From assembly GCA_020848455.1 (NCBI GenBank), contig JADLAB010000400.1, positions 1-39,585 of the forward strand: 39,585 nt of DNA, written 5' to 3'. Of this stretch, positions 1-8,751 are shown one piece after another. Every line of letters begins with the position of its first letter. The first letter of the stretch is position 1. A program made the translations under genes and the position numbers. The DNA comes from Polyangiaceae bacterium (GTDB taxonomy: Bacteria > Myxococcota_A > Polyangia > Polyangiales > Polyangiaceae). Below the pieces are notes generated by a model that had not been told where the DNA came from, did not search any database, and saw only the letters and a program-made list of their open reading frames with translations.

Positions 1-18
1 GCGGCCCCGACGGGCCGC
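1..18. other. GC-rich hairpin at window edge
   Basis: GCGGCCC and GGGCCGC form a perfect 7-bp stem around a CGAC loop. There is no T-run on either side, so it is not a standard intrinsic terminator. It may be the 3' structure of a gene outside the window. The following bases up to the first gene show nothing else recognisable. Confidence 0.35.
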
Positions 19-164
19 GCACGAGCCCGCGCCCGCGTGGTGTGCCCGGACCGGGACGGCGCTGGCCGTCGCGCGCGCCGACGCGTGGCGCGCGCCGCGT
101 GCGGCCCGGGGGCGCCCACGTGCGCGCGCCGGTGCGGCCGCGTCCGCCCGCCGGAGGAATCGCC

Positions 165-1070
165 ATGTCGCCGTCCGCCTCGCGCGTGCGCCCGCACCGG
201 TGCGCGCGCGCCCCGCTCCGTTCCCTCGTGACGCTCGCCCTCGTGCTCTTGCCCGTCGTCCTCGCGCTCGGGCCCGCCTCGGGCAGGGCCTCGGCCGAGA
301 CCGACCCGGGAGGCGCCGACCCGTCGCGCCGCCTGTCCGGCACGCGCGACGCCGTGGCCCGCGTCACGGTCCCGCGCCAGTCCTTCGCGCGTCTCGGGGC
401 GAGCGCGCACGTGGCCTTGCTCGGCGCGGGCTGGTCGGCCGAGGGCGAGGCGCGCGCGCCGGAGCGTCGCATCGAGCTCTTCGCGCCCGCGAGCGCCGGC
501 CCGGACCGGCCGCTCGTCGTCATGCTGCCGGGCGCCTGCGGCGAGGCCCACCCGGTATGCGAGCGCTGGCGCGCGAGCTCGTCGGCCCGCGGCTGGCTCG
601 TGTGTCCCGACGGACCGAGCGCCTGCGAGGACGGTGAGCCCGACTGGCACGGCGATCCGCTCGCGCAGGCCGCCTATCTCGACGCCGCCGTCGCCGAGGC
701 TCGGGGCGCCTACGGACGCCTCGGCTCGGGCGAGGACGTGCTCATGGGGTTCTCGCGCGGGGCGTTTGCCGCGCGCGACATCGCGCTCGCGCAGCCGGGG
801 CGCTGGCCGAAGCTCGTGCTCGTCGGCGCGGCCTTGCGCCTCGATCCGGCCGCGGTGCGCGCCGCGGGCATCGAGGCCGTCGTCCTGGCGGCCGGCGAGC
901 TCGACTCGGCGCACGGCAGCATGGTCGGCGCGACCGCGCGCCTCGCGGCGAGCGGCATCCCGGCTCGCTTCCTCGGCCTCGGGCCCATCTACCACCAGCT
1001 CCCGCACGACTTCGCCCGCTACGTGGACGAGGCGCTCGCGTGGCTCGCGACTGCTCGCGCCGGGGCGTGA
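165..1070 (+). CDS. Secreted alpha/beta hydrolase (esterase-like)
   Basis: This is a 302-residue protein with an N-terminal hydrophobic segment (about residues 20-42, ending near ASA-ETD) that reads as a signal peptide, so it is probably exported. The fold is alpha/beta hydrolase: a strand with LVVMLPGACG near residue 120 is followed by the nucleophile elbow GFSRG with Ser197. Asp247 (in GELDS) and His277 or His281 (in YHQLPH) are likely triad partners. The ATG at 165 was preferred over an in-frame ATG at 42 because GGAGG lies just before it and it leaves a proper signal peptide at the N-terminus. The substrate cannot be told from sequence; poly-hydroxybutyrate depolymerase-like or feruloyl esterase-like enzymes share this layout. 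It lies 61 bp before the Hsp70-like gene and could be co-transcribed with it, but shares no obvious function. Confidence 0.8.
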   Translation: MSPSASRVRPHRCARAPLRSLVTLALVLLPVVLALGPASGRASAETDPGGADPSRRLSGTRDAVARVTVPRQSFARLGASAHVALLGAGWSAEGEARAPERRIELFAPASAGPDRPLVVMLPGACGEAHPVCERWRASSSARGWLVCPDGPSACEDGEPDWHGDPLAQAAYLDAAVAEARGAYGRLGSGEDVLMGFSRGAFAARDIALAQPGRWPKLVLVGAALRLDPAAVRAAGIEAVVLAAGELDSAHGSMVGATARLAASGIPARFLGLGPIYHQLPHDFARYVDEALAWLATARAGA

Positions 1071-1131
1071 GCACAGCGCCCGCCACGAGGCCCGCTTCCC
1101 GCGCGCCCCGCGCGTGTTAGGCTCCGCCGCG

Positions 1132-4035
1132 ATGACGGCGAGCCTCCGCATCGACGACATGGGCCTCTGCATCGAGCGCGCAGGGGCAGGAGCCACGACG
1201 CTCGGCGTCATGCCGCTCGGCGCCGTGACGGCCGCGACGGCCGTGGTGCTGCCCGCTTTCGAGGGCTGGCTCGCCGGCGGCACGCTCGCCCTCACGCTCG
1301 CCGGCCGCACGCGCGGGCCGCTCGAGCTCGCGCTCGAGGTGGGGGGCAGGGCGGAGGGCGCGCCGCGCGCCGCCGCGCTCGCGGGGGAGCCCGACGCCGC
1401 CGGCACGCGCGCGTTCTCGGTCGAGCTCCGCGCGCCGCTCACGGCCCTGTGGGCCTCGGTCGGGGAGACGCTCGCCCTCGCCGTCCTCGTGGCGTCTCCC
1501 GCCGCTCCGGCGGCCCCGCCGCGGCGGCTCGACCTCTTCGACCTCACGCTCGTGCCGGTCGCGGCCCCCGGTCCCGGCGTCGTCGCGCTCGAGCTCAGCG
1601 ACGTGACCGATGCCGAGCTCTACGCTGGCGCCGAGCGCCGCTCTTTCGACCTCCAGAGCCCGGAAGAGGGCTTCTGGCGCGGCAGCGGCAAGGCGCTGCT
1701 GCGGCTCGTCCTTTCGTGGTCGGGCGTCGAGGGCCCGGGCTACGCCCTCGACACGAAGCTCGAGCGCCTCGGCCACGCCTTCGTGCGCGACCTCGCGGGG
1801 CGCGAGCGCACCCCGGGCTCGGGCCCGCTCGTCGAGGACGCGAGCCAGCGCTTCGGTGAGGGCGCGACGACCCGCACCGAGCTCGTGCTCGACACCGGCC
1901 ACGCCGAGCTCGGGGCGATCCCCGAGGAGGGCCGGAACGTGGTGCTCGGCCCCGTCGGGAGCCACGCGCTCTCGTTCGGGACCGCCGGCGGCGCGGGCGC
2001 GCGCGCGCATCGCGCCGAGCTCGTGTGGCGCGCGCCGCTGCCCGTGCGGCTGCGCGATCCGCGCCCGCTGCTCAAGACCTTCCAGCGCCTCTCGGCGGTC
2101 GGCATCGACTTCGGGACGAGCGCCACCGTCGCCGCCCTGGTGCAGCGCGGCTACCGCTCGCTCCTGCAGCTCGGTCGACCGCGCGACGAGGGGGCCAAGG
2201 ACGAGACGCTGCGCTCGGCGGAGAACCCGACCGTGCTCTTGGTCGACGACCACGAGCGGCTCTGGGAGCAGATGGCCGCCCCGGGCCGCTTCCCCTACCT
2301 CGTGCGCGTGCTGCGGGGCAGCCACGCGGCCGTCGCCAAGATGGCCGACGCGCCGAATGCCGCCGTGGGCCAGCTGAAGACCTTGCCCGAGCGCGTGCTC
2401 GGCCTCGACGAGTCGCCGCAGCTCCGCGACCGGGAGAAGCAGAAGGACTTCTTGCTCGACGAGGCGCGGGTGCGCGCGCTGCTCCGCGCCTACGCCTATC
2501 TGCTCGGGCGCGCCATCAACCGGCCGGGGCAGGACATCTACCTCCGCTACGTGCTCACCCATCCGTCGAAGGGCGACGCCAAGATCCGGCAGCTCATCGA
2601 GGAAGAGCTGCACAAGGGCCTGCTCCTCAGCCTGCCCGAGGACGTACCGGCGAGCGAGCTCGTGGTCGAGGTCGTCGCCTCGGAGGCCGAGGCCTTCGCC
2701 GTCGAGGTGTGCCCCGAGCTGTGCGCCCACCCGGACCTCGCGCCGCTGCTCGAGAAGCACGGCGAGCTGCGCTTCGTGGTGTTCGACCTCGGCGGTGGCA
2801 CGCTCGACCTCGCGTGCGGCACCTTCCGTCCGGCGACCGAGGCGGAGCAGGCCGAGCACGGCTCGTCGACCGTGATCGAGACCGTGCAGGTGAACGGCCA
2901 GCCCGATCTCGGCGGCGAGCTCCTGACCCACGAGCTCGCCTGGCTGGTGCACCAGCACCCGAGCATCCTGCCCGAGATGGAGAGCCGCGAGGTGCCGATG
3001 ATGCGGCCGGTCAGCGTGCCCGTGAATCACCTGGCGCGCCGCCCCGAGCTCTACAAGCGCGGGCTCGCGGCGCGGCAGAACTGGCTGCGTATCGAGCGCG
3101 CGCTCGGCCTCGAGCGCGTGAAGTTCGGCCGTCACGAGGCGGCGCGGCCGGCACCGGGCCTCAGGCTCGCGCGGCTCGACGGCACCGAGACCGTCGTCGA
3201 GTCGCTCGGCCGCGACCTCGCGCCCGTCACCGAGGCGCTGCGCGCGCACCTCGTGGCGCGCATCGGCGAGGGGACGAAGCTGCTCGCGAGCACCGTCGCG
3301 AGCGCGCGCTGGCCCGGCGAGGCGGAGTCGGCGCACGGCGCGTCGCTGGCGGAGCGCGGCGTGGTCGTGCTCCTCGCGGGCAACTCGTCGCGCAGCGCCT
3401 TCGTGGCCGAGGCCGTCGCGACCGAGCTCGGGCTGGCGCGCGCCGGCGAGGGCGGTTCCGGCGGCGACGCGCCCTTCGAGCCCTGGCGGCCCGACGGCAA
3501 GGTCCCGCTCCGTGGCGTCGTGCTCTACGAGACGCCGCCGCACGTGGAGCGCGGCGTGACGATGGTGGGCGTCACGCCGAAGACGGCGGTCGCGCTCGGG
3601 GCGCTGAAGCTCGCCAACCACGAGGTGCACCTGGTGCGCGCGACGCAGGGCTTCGGCTACTTCCTCGGCGATCTGCGCGGTTTCCCGCCGAAGTTCACCG
3701 CCCTCGTGCCGATGGGCGCGCCGAGCGGACCGGAGGGCGAGCCCGGCCCGCACCTGTTCGACTTCGGCCGCTGGGACACGAAGATGCCGCTCCGGCTCGC
3801 GCGCGAGTACGTGCCGGGCAAGATGACGTCGAACGACCCGCGCGTCTTCCTCGTGCCGACCGGCCTGCCACCCGGCCAGGTGGGGCGCCTCTACGTGGCC
3901 GTCGTGTCGCCCGACGAGGTCGTCCTGTGCCTCGACCGCAGCGCCGGGCCGCGGCCGGCGGGGGCTCCCTCCGAGCCGGGCGCCGAGGAGCCGCCGCTCG
4001 TCGCGCGCCTCACCCTCTCGAAGCTCTTGCGCTGA
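1132..4035 (+). CDS. Hsp70/actin-fold ATPase with ~320-residue N-terminal extension
   Basis: The 967-residue protein carries the three nucleotide-binding motifs of the Hsp70/actin superfamily. Phosphate-1 is GIDFGTSATVAAL from residue 324, phosphate-2 is VFDLGGGTLDLACG near residue 551, and the adenosine motif is VVVLLAGNSSRSAF near residue 744. The canonical DnaK peptide-binding beta domain is not recognisable. Instead, about 320 residues of unknown, beta-rich-looking sequence precede the ATPase domain, and about 200 unassigned residues follow the adenosine motif. The ATG at 1132 is the first start after a non-coding-looking gap; the reading frame runs open further upstream but overlaps the hydrolase gene. 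It is followed after 28 bp by the dynamin-like GTPase gene. Size and partners resemble SrfB-type proteins (virulence factor SrfB, an Hsp70-like family); that link is inferred from architecture, not from an alignment. It is very likely not a housekeeping DnaK. Confidence 0.85.
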   Translation: MTASLRIDDMGLCIERAGAGATTLGVMPLGAVTAATAVVLPAFEGWLAGGTLALTLAGRTRGPLELALEVGGRAEGAPRAAALAGEPDAAGTRAFSVELRAPLTALWASVGETLALAVLVASPAAPAAPPRRLDLFDLTLVPVAAPGPGVVALELSDVTDAELYAGAERRSFDLQSPEEGFWRGSGKALLRLVLSWSGVEGPGYALDTKLERLGHAFVRDLAGRERTPGSGPLVEDASQRFGEGATTRTELVLDTGHAELGAIPEEGRNVVLGPVGSHALSFGTAGGAGARAHRAELVWRAPLPVRLRDPRPLLKTFQRLSAVGIDFGTSATVAALVQRGYRSLLQLGRPRDEGAKDETLRSAENPTVLLVDDHERLWEQMAAPGRFPYLVRVLRGSHAAVAKMADAPNAAVGQLKTLPERVLGLDESPQLRDREKQKDFLLDEARVRALLRAYAYLLGRAINRPGQDIYLRYVLTHPSKGDAKIRQLIEEELHKGLLLSLPEDVPASELVVEVVASEAEAFAVEVCPELCAHPDLAPLLEKHGELRFVVFDLGGGTLDLACGTFRPATEAEQAEHGSSTVIETVQVNGQPDLGGELLTHELAWLVHQHPSILPEMESREVPMMRPVSVPVNHLARRPELYKRGLAARQNWLRIERALGLERVKFGRHEAARPAPGLRLARLDGTETVVESLGRDLAPVTEALRAHLVARIGEGTKLLASTVASARWPGEAESAHGASLAERGVVVLLAGNSSRSAFVAEAVATELGLARAGEGGSGGDAPFEPWRPDGKVPLRGVVLYETPPHVERGVTMVGVTPKTAVALGALKLANHEVHLVRATQGFGYFLGDLRGFPPKFTALVPMGAPSGPEGEPGPHLFDFGRWDTKMPLRLAREYVPGKMTSNDPRVFLVPTGLPPGQVGRLYVAVVSPDEVVLCLDRSAGPRPAGAPSEPGAEEPPLVARLTLSKLLR

Positions 4036-4063
4036 CCACCACCGAGAAGAGAACGAACGCCAC

Positions 4064-6619
4064 ATGTGGAGCCCCGAAGGACGCAAAGCGAACGCCCGCG
4101 AGCTCAAGGTCGTCGCCGACAAGGTGATGCGCTACCGGCAGCTCGCCGACCGCTTCATCTCCTACTTCCCGCCCGAGAGCGACAGCGCCCGGTCGCTCGC
4201 GCAGATCAAGCGCAAGATCGAGGATTTGCGGGCCCGCTGCCTCGACCGCGAGAAGCGCATGGCCAAGGGCGTCGTGAAGATCGGCGTGGTCGGGCTCGAG
4301 AAGCAGGGCAAGAGCGCCTTCTTGTCGGCGTGGCTGCGGAGCGAGAAGCTCCTGCCGAGCGAGGCCGAGCGCTGCACCTGGAGCACCACGGTGGTCGAGC
4401 CGGCCGAGGCGGGGCGCTTCGAGGCCACCGTCACCTTCTACGGGCCCGAGGAGTTCAAGCAGCGCATCGCGAGCTACTTCGACGCGCTCGAGCCGGGCAG
4501 CGCCGAGCAGTGGGAGGGGCTCGACGACACCGCGATCATCCGCATGAAGGCCGCCTTCCGCGCGCGTGAGGGCTACGACGTCGACGACCCGGACCGCTCC
4601 GGCCGCAAGGAGCAGTCGGCGCTCGTCGAGCTGCAGGAGATCGCGACGACCCTGGCGCAGATCAAGGCGAACCTCGGCAAGGCGCCGCTCGCCATCCACG
4701 CGACGAGCCTCGACGAGCTCGCGGAGCTCATCCGCCCGTACATCGCCCTCAAGGACACGAAGCACGGCAACCGCCCTTACGGCGGCGTGCGCGCGGTCAA
4801 GATCGTGACCGTGAACATCCCGGTCGCGGGCGCGATGCCGGGCGTCGTGCTCGTGGATCTGCCGGGCATCGACGCGCCCAGCGACAAGGCGCGGCGCGAC
4901 ACCGAGGAGGCGCTGACCAACGAGGTCGACATCACGATCTTCGTCAAGGACGTGACGCGCCCCTCGCTGGTGCGCAACGAGATCGAGCTCCTGCGCACGG
5001 CGCAGAGCGCCGACCGCAGCATCAGCCTGAAGGATCGGATGTTCGTCGTCCTGACGAAGATCGATCTGTTCGACCACCCGGACGAGAACGGCAACTGGCA
5101 CTGGCAGCTCGCGACGCGCAACTTCTCGGCGCAGGGCGTCGATCGCGTCTTTCCCTACTCGAAGGTGTGGGTCCACGACGGCCCGGACCTCAAGCACCCG
5201 GTCGCCAAGCAGCTCATGGACTTCTTCGGGTCGACGACACCGGTGAGCGGGCTCGAGAAGCTGCAGGCCGCGGTCGAGCGCTACCTCAACAACGACGTCG
5301 AGGCGCTCGACCAGAAGGTGATGCTGGCGGCGCGCAGCGAGTTCACCGAGCTCGAGGCGCAGCTGCGCGGCGTGCTCGTGTCGGTGAAGGACGCGCTCGG
5401 CGACCGCGAGTTCGAGCGGCGCGGCGAGCAGCAGTTCGACGTGCTGTTCGAGCACATCCGCGCCGGCGAGGACCCCGTGGGCCTGCTGCCCGAGATCCGC
5501 ACGCGCCTGTCGGCCTTCATGGACCACGAGGTGAGCGAGCCGGCGCGCGTCGCGCGCGCGACCCGGGCCGACGAGCGCATCAGCCAGATCCGCGAGGACC
5601 TGCTCGCGCGCCTGACCCCGGCGGAGGCCGAGGCCAAGCGCCGGCAGATGCCGAGCCCCGGTCTCATGAACGAGACCGCGGTCGAGATCGAGATGCGCAA
5701 GCAGATGCGCGAGCGCGTCGCGGCCAAGATCGCCGGGCTCGGCGAGGACTTCCGCAACACCGCACGCGAGAGCGTCGAGCGCATGCTCTACGAGATGTTC
5801 GTGGAGTCGAGCTACGACGGCGGGCGCCTCGAGATGCTGCTCCCGCCCGGCAAGTCCCTGGTCGAGCGCATCGACGCGCTCGGGCGCGCGGGCCACGTCT
5901 CGGAGAGCGTGGTGCGCTACCAGAACAACGAGATGGCCAAGGCCGACGTCGCCTTCGAGGTGCTGTCGCGCTACTTCGCCCGCCAGATCGTCGACATCCT
6001 GGACGCGACCGATGCCGGCGACCGCGACATGCGCGAGCGCGAGATGGCCGGTCTCGAGCAGTTCTTCGGCATGGCGCGTCCGTCGGACGAGGGTGGCGAG
6101 CGCCCGGAGGCCGAGCCGACCGCGGAGGGCGACAGGGGCGACAGGCCCGACAGGGCCGACAAGGACCGCGACGACAAGGACAAGGCGCAGACGAGCGGCA
6201 TGCTCGGCGCGATGCGCTCGAAGCTCGGCCTCGGGGCGAGCGACCCGAAGGGGATCGGCGGCTTTCCGTCGACCCAGGCGCAGCGCGCCGACCGGGCTGC
6301 CCCGGCCGGCGGCGCGGCAGCACCGAAGACGGCACCCGGCGACAAGGCGGCGCCCGCGCGCGAGCCCATCCCGAGCGGGCCGCCGCGCGACTGGACGCGG
6401 ATGCTCCTGCGCGTGCGCGAGGACGTGGAGCGCATCTGCAACTTCCTCGAGGCGCTCGCCAAGCACCCGCGCGGCCTGCAGAAGTACCACGAGGAGGCCG
6501 TGCGCACGGTGCACGACTCGTGGATCGACCGCGAGGGGGAGCAGTCTCTGCGCCGCTGGGTGCGTTCGGAGTGCACCCGGGTCTGGCCCCACCGCTTCGC
6601 CGCGCTCGAGGCCGAGTAG
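4064..6619 (+). CDS. Dynamin-like large GTPase, possible amber-shortened C-terminus
   Basis: This 851-residue protein has a G domain near the N-terminus. The P-loop is GLEKQGKS (residues 77-84), the G3 motif is DLPG from Asp265, and the G4 motif is TKID (residues 331-334). Long charged helical stretches follow (about 400-660), as in bacterial dynamin-like proteins and SrfC-type putative virulence factors. A low-complexity Asp/Arg/Lys/Ala-rich linker lies around residues 685-775, and a helical C-terminal part completes the protein. No membrane segment is evident. The gene lies between the Hsp70-like ATPase and the coiled-coil gene. At the 3' end, TAG at 6617-6619 is followed in the same frame by 30 codons with typical codon usage, ending at a second TAG at 6710-6712. 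The stop may therefore be a nonsense mutation, a sequence error or a readthrough site. The full form would be 882 residues with the amber codon decoded. Confidence 0.85.
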   Translation: MWSPEGRKANARELKVVADKVMRYRQLADRFISYFPPESDSARSLAQIKRKIEDLRARCLDREKRMAKGVVKIGVVGLEKQGKSAFLSAWLRSEKLLPSEAERCTWSTTVVEPAEAGRFEATVTFYGPEEFKQRIASYFDALEPGSAEQWEGLDDTAIIRMKAAFRAREGYDVDDPDRSGRKEQSALVELQEIATTLAQIKANLGKAPLAIHATSLDELAELIRPYIALKDTKHGNRPYGGVRAVKIVTVNIPVAGAMPGVVLVDLPGIDAPSDKARRDTEEALTNEVDITIFVKDVTRPSLVRNEIELLRTAQSADRSISLKDRMFVVLTKIDLFDHPDENGNWHWQLATRNFSAQGVDRVFPYSKVWVHDGPDLKHPVAKQLMDFFGSTTPVSGLEKLQAAVERYLNNDVEALDQKVMLAARSEFTELEAQLRGVLVSVKDALGDREFERRGEQQFDVLFEHIRAGEDPVGLLPEIRTRLSAFMDHEVSEPARVARATRADERISQIREDLLARLTPAEAEAKRRQMPSPGLMNETAVEIEMRKQMRERVAAKIAGLGEDFRNTARESVERMLYEMFVESSYDGGRLEMLLPPGKSLVERIDALGRAGHVSESVVRYQNNEMAKADVAFEVLSRYFARQIVDILDATDAGDRDMREREMAGLEQFFGMARPSDEGGERPEAEPTAEGDRGDRPDRADKDRDDKDKAQTSGMLGAMRSKLGLGASDPKGIGGFPSTQAQRADRAAPAGGAAAPKTAPGDKAAPAREPIPSGPPRDWTRMLLRVREDVERICNFLEALAKHPRGLQKYHEEAVRTVHDSWIDREGEQSLRRWVRSECTRVWPHRFAALEAE

Positions 6620-6712
6620 GCGCGCGCGCGCGCCGACCTCGACGCGCTCGAGGAGCTCTTCGGCGCGAGCGCGCCGGCACCCGCGCCGGTGGCACCCCCG
6701 GCGAAGAACTAG
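6620..6712 (+). other. In-frame coding-like extension behind an amber codon
   Basis: Directly after the TAG of the GTPase gene the same frame continues for 30 sense codons. Almost all end in G or C, and they encode an acidic helix (DLDALEELFG) followed by an Ala/Pro tail (APAPAPVAPPAKN) before a TAG at 6710-6712. The helix continues naturally from the residues before the first stop (AALEAE). The next gene starts only after the second stop, at its own GGAGG. This looks like the true original C-terminus of the GTPase. Confidence 0.6.
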
Positions 6713-6735
6713 CCGCGACCCGGAGGATCGGCGCC

Positions 6736-8706
6736 GTGTCCTACGACCTCGCACCGCTCAAGAGCTACGTCCGGTTCTACCTCGCGATCCTGTCGCAGCT
6801 CGAGCGGGTGTGGCAGAGCCTGTGCGCGATCGAGACGGCGGTGCGCGAGGAGCTCGGCCCGTTCGCGACCGACCTCGCGCCGGTCGGCCTGCCGGCGCTC
6901 GCCACGCTCACGGATCCGCCGCGCACACTGCCGCCCGAGCTCGCGGCCCTGTGGCGCCCGGAGGATCCGGACGAGCTCGACGGGCTGTGCGACGTGTACG
7001 AGGTCGTCGGGCGCTTCTCGTTCCAGGGGGAGCGCGACGCCAACCTCGCGGCGGCGACGGCGCTCGTGGCCACGGCGCGCGGGGCCATCGTCGAGAACGA
7101 CGAGGCGCTGCGCGGCCTCGAGCCACTCGGCGAGCGCGCCCGCGCGACCTCCGAGGCGCTGCGCGCCGCCGAGAAGGCGCGCGCCGCGGCCGACCGCAGC
7201 GACCGGGCGGCGCGGCTCGAGCCCATGATCGAGGCGGTGCTGTTGCGGGCGAAGCAGACGCAGGACGCCCTGCACGCGGTGCCGATCCCGACGCTGGCGG
7301 ACGCGGCGACGGCCGGCGAGGAGTACCGGCGGCTGCGCGCGCGGCTGCAGCAGGTCTACCAGACCTGCCTGCCGTTCCTGAAGAACGCCATCGCGGCGGT
7401 GTGGGCCTTCGTCGACGCGCCCGTGCCGCAGGACTTCCCCGAAGATCTGCCGCTCGTGCCCGAGCTTCCGCCCGAGCTCGTCGCGCTGCCCGAGGCGGGC
7501 TCCGAGGATCTCGACAGGGCGGAGAAGACGCTGGCGGCGCTGGCGCTCGAGGTGCAGGGCCTCGAGCAGACGAAGGCCGCGATCGCCTCCGAGCTCGGCA
7601 AGCTCGAGGCGCAGGCCGCCGCGATCCTGGCTCGGCGCGACGAGCACCGCGCCGACATCGAGCTGGCGCGGGCGCTGCTCGACTGGGCGCGCGCGACCGA
7701 GGTGCAGGCGACGCTGCAGCGCAAGGCGAGCGAGCTCGAGCGCGAGCTCGCCCCGCGCGTCGCCCTCGCATCGAAGGCCGCGACCGAGGTCGCCGACCTC
7801 AAGACCGAGCTCGAGGCCGATGCCAAGGAGGCCGAGGAGAAGGCCGCCGCCATCGCGCCGCTCGAGACCGAGCTCGCGGACCTGCAGAAGAAGGAGCCGC
7901 TGCTGTTCGGCAAGGACGAGTGGCGTGGCAAGGTCGCCGCCGCCCAGTCGAACCTCGAGGCGGAGCGGCTGGCGCACGCCGCGCTCGGTCAGTCGGTGGC
8001 GCAGCGCCGCATGGAGCTCACCGCCGCCGAGGTGCGCGCCGGGACCGCCCAGGCCGAGCAGGCGATCACCGAGCGCAGCCTCGCCGACGTGCGCACGCGC
8101 CGCGTCGAGGTCGACCGGGAGCTGCGCGCGCTCGCCGAGAAGCTCGGCAGCAAGCGCCCGGCGCGACCCGTGCCTCCGTCCGAGGTCGAGGAGATCGCCA
8201 TCGCGCTCGAGCAGAAGGAGCTCGGCGTCGCGGCCGAGCTCGAGCGCGTGCGGGCCGAGCAGCAACGGAAGAAGGAGGATGCCCTGCGCACCATCGCGCG
8301 CGGCCGTCAGATCGAGGTCGAGCGCCAGCACGCCCAGGCGCGGGTCGACGGCGTGCGCGTCGCCCGCGCGGAGGGCATCGACGCCGCCCACCGCCGGCTC
8401 GCGGCCGACCGGCGCGCAGCGGTCGAGGAGCACGTGCGCGAGGTGCTGGGCGCGCTCTCGAAGTCGCTCGTGCAGGTGGGGCCCGTGTTCGTGGATCCGG
8501 CGCGGGAGCGGCTGCGCGTCGCGACGGAGCCCGACTTCGGCGCCGCCGAGCGGGTGGCCGCGGCCGCGGCGGCCGTCGCGCCGGTGGTCGAGCGCCTGCT
8601 CGCCGAGCGCGGACCGGAGATCGTCGCGGTGGGAGAGCTGCTCGGGCGCATCCAGCGCGAGTTCTGCGACGCGGCCAGCGCGGCGTGTCGCGCTGCGTGG
8701 GGGTAG
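6736..8706 (+). CDS. Long coiled-coil protein of the Hsp70/GTPase cassette
   Basis: This 656-residue protein has no recognised catalytic motif, no signal peptide and no membrane segment. The first ~255 residues are helical with a central Pro-rich stretch. From about residue 258 to 555 it is dominated by Glu/Ala/Leu/Lys/Arg heptad-like sequence typical of a long coiled coil, briefly broken by a KKEPLLFGKDEWRGK segment near residue 385. The C-terminal ~100 residues are Ala/Val-rich helix. The GTG at 6736 has GGAGG about 9 bases upstream and lies 23 bp after the extended end of the GTPase frame, so the three genes read as one operon. A scaffold or adaptor role for the ATPase and GTPase is plausible but inferred. 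It could be the counterpart of SrfA in SrfABC systems, though I cannot show homology. Confidence 0.8.
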   Translation: MSYDLAPLKSYVRFYLAILSQLERVWQSLCAIETAVREELGPFATDLAPVGLPALATLTDPPRTLPPELAALWRPEDPDELDGLCDVYEVVGRFSFQGERDANLAAATALVATARGAIVENDEALRGLEPLGERARATSEALRAAEKARAAADRSDRAARLEPMIEAVLLRAKQTQDALHAVPIPTLADAATAGEEYRRLRARLQQVYQTCLPFLKNAIAAVWAFVDAPVPQDFPEDLPLVPELPPELVALPEAGSEDLDRAEKTLAALALEVQGLEQTKAAIASELGKLEAQAAAILARRDEHRADIELARALLDWARATEVQATLQRKASELERELAPRVALASKAATEVADLKTELEADAKEAEEKAAAIAPLETELADLQKKEPLLFGKDEWRGKVAAAQSNLEAERLAHAALGQSVAQRRMELTAAEVRAGTAQAEQAITERSLADVRTRRVEVDRELRALAEKLGSKRPARPVPPSEVEEIAIALEQKELGVAAELERVRAEQQRKKEDALRTIARGRQIEVERQHAQARVDGVRVARAEGIDAAHRRLAADRRAAVEEHVREVLGALSKSLVQVGPVFVDPARERLRVATEPDFGAAERVAAAAAAVAPVVERLLAERGPEIVAVGELLGRIQREFCDAASAACRAAWG

Positions 8707-8751
8707 GGGCCGTCGCCCCGCGCTCGCCTGCGCTCGTTCATCGGAGGTCCC

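Noticed and set aside
1117-4122. 1001-residue minus-strand open frame opposite the Hsp70-like gene
   Set aside because: It is a mirror of the GC-rich coding strand, rich in Arg/His/Glu/Leu with no domain; the plus-strand frame has all Hsp70 motifs.
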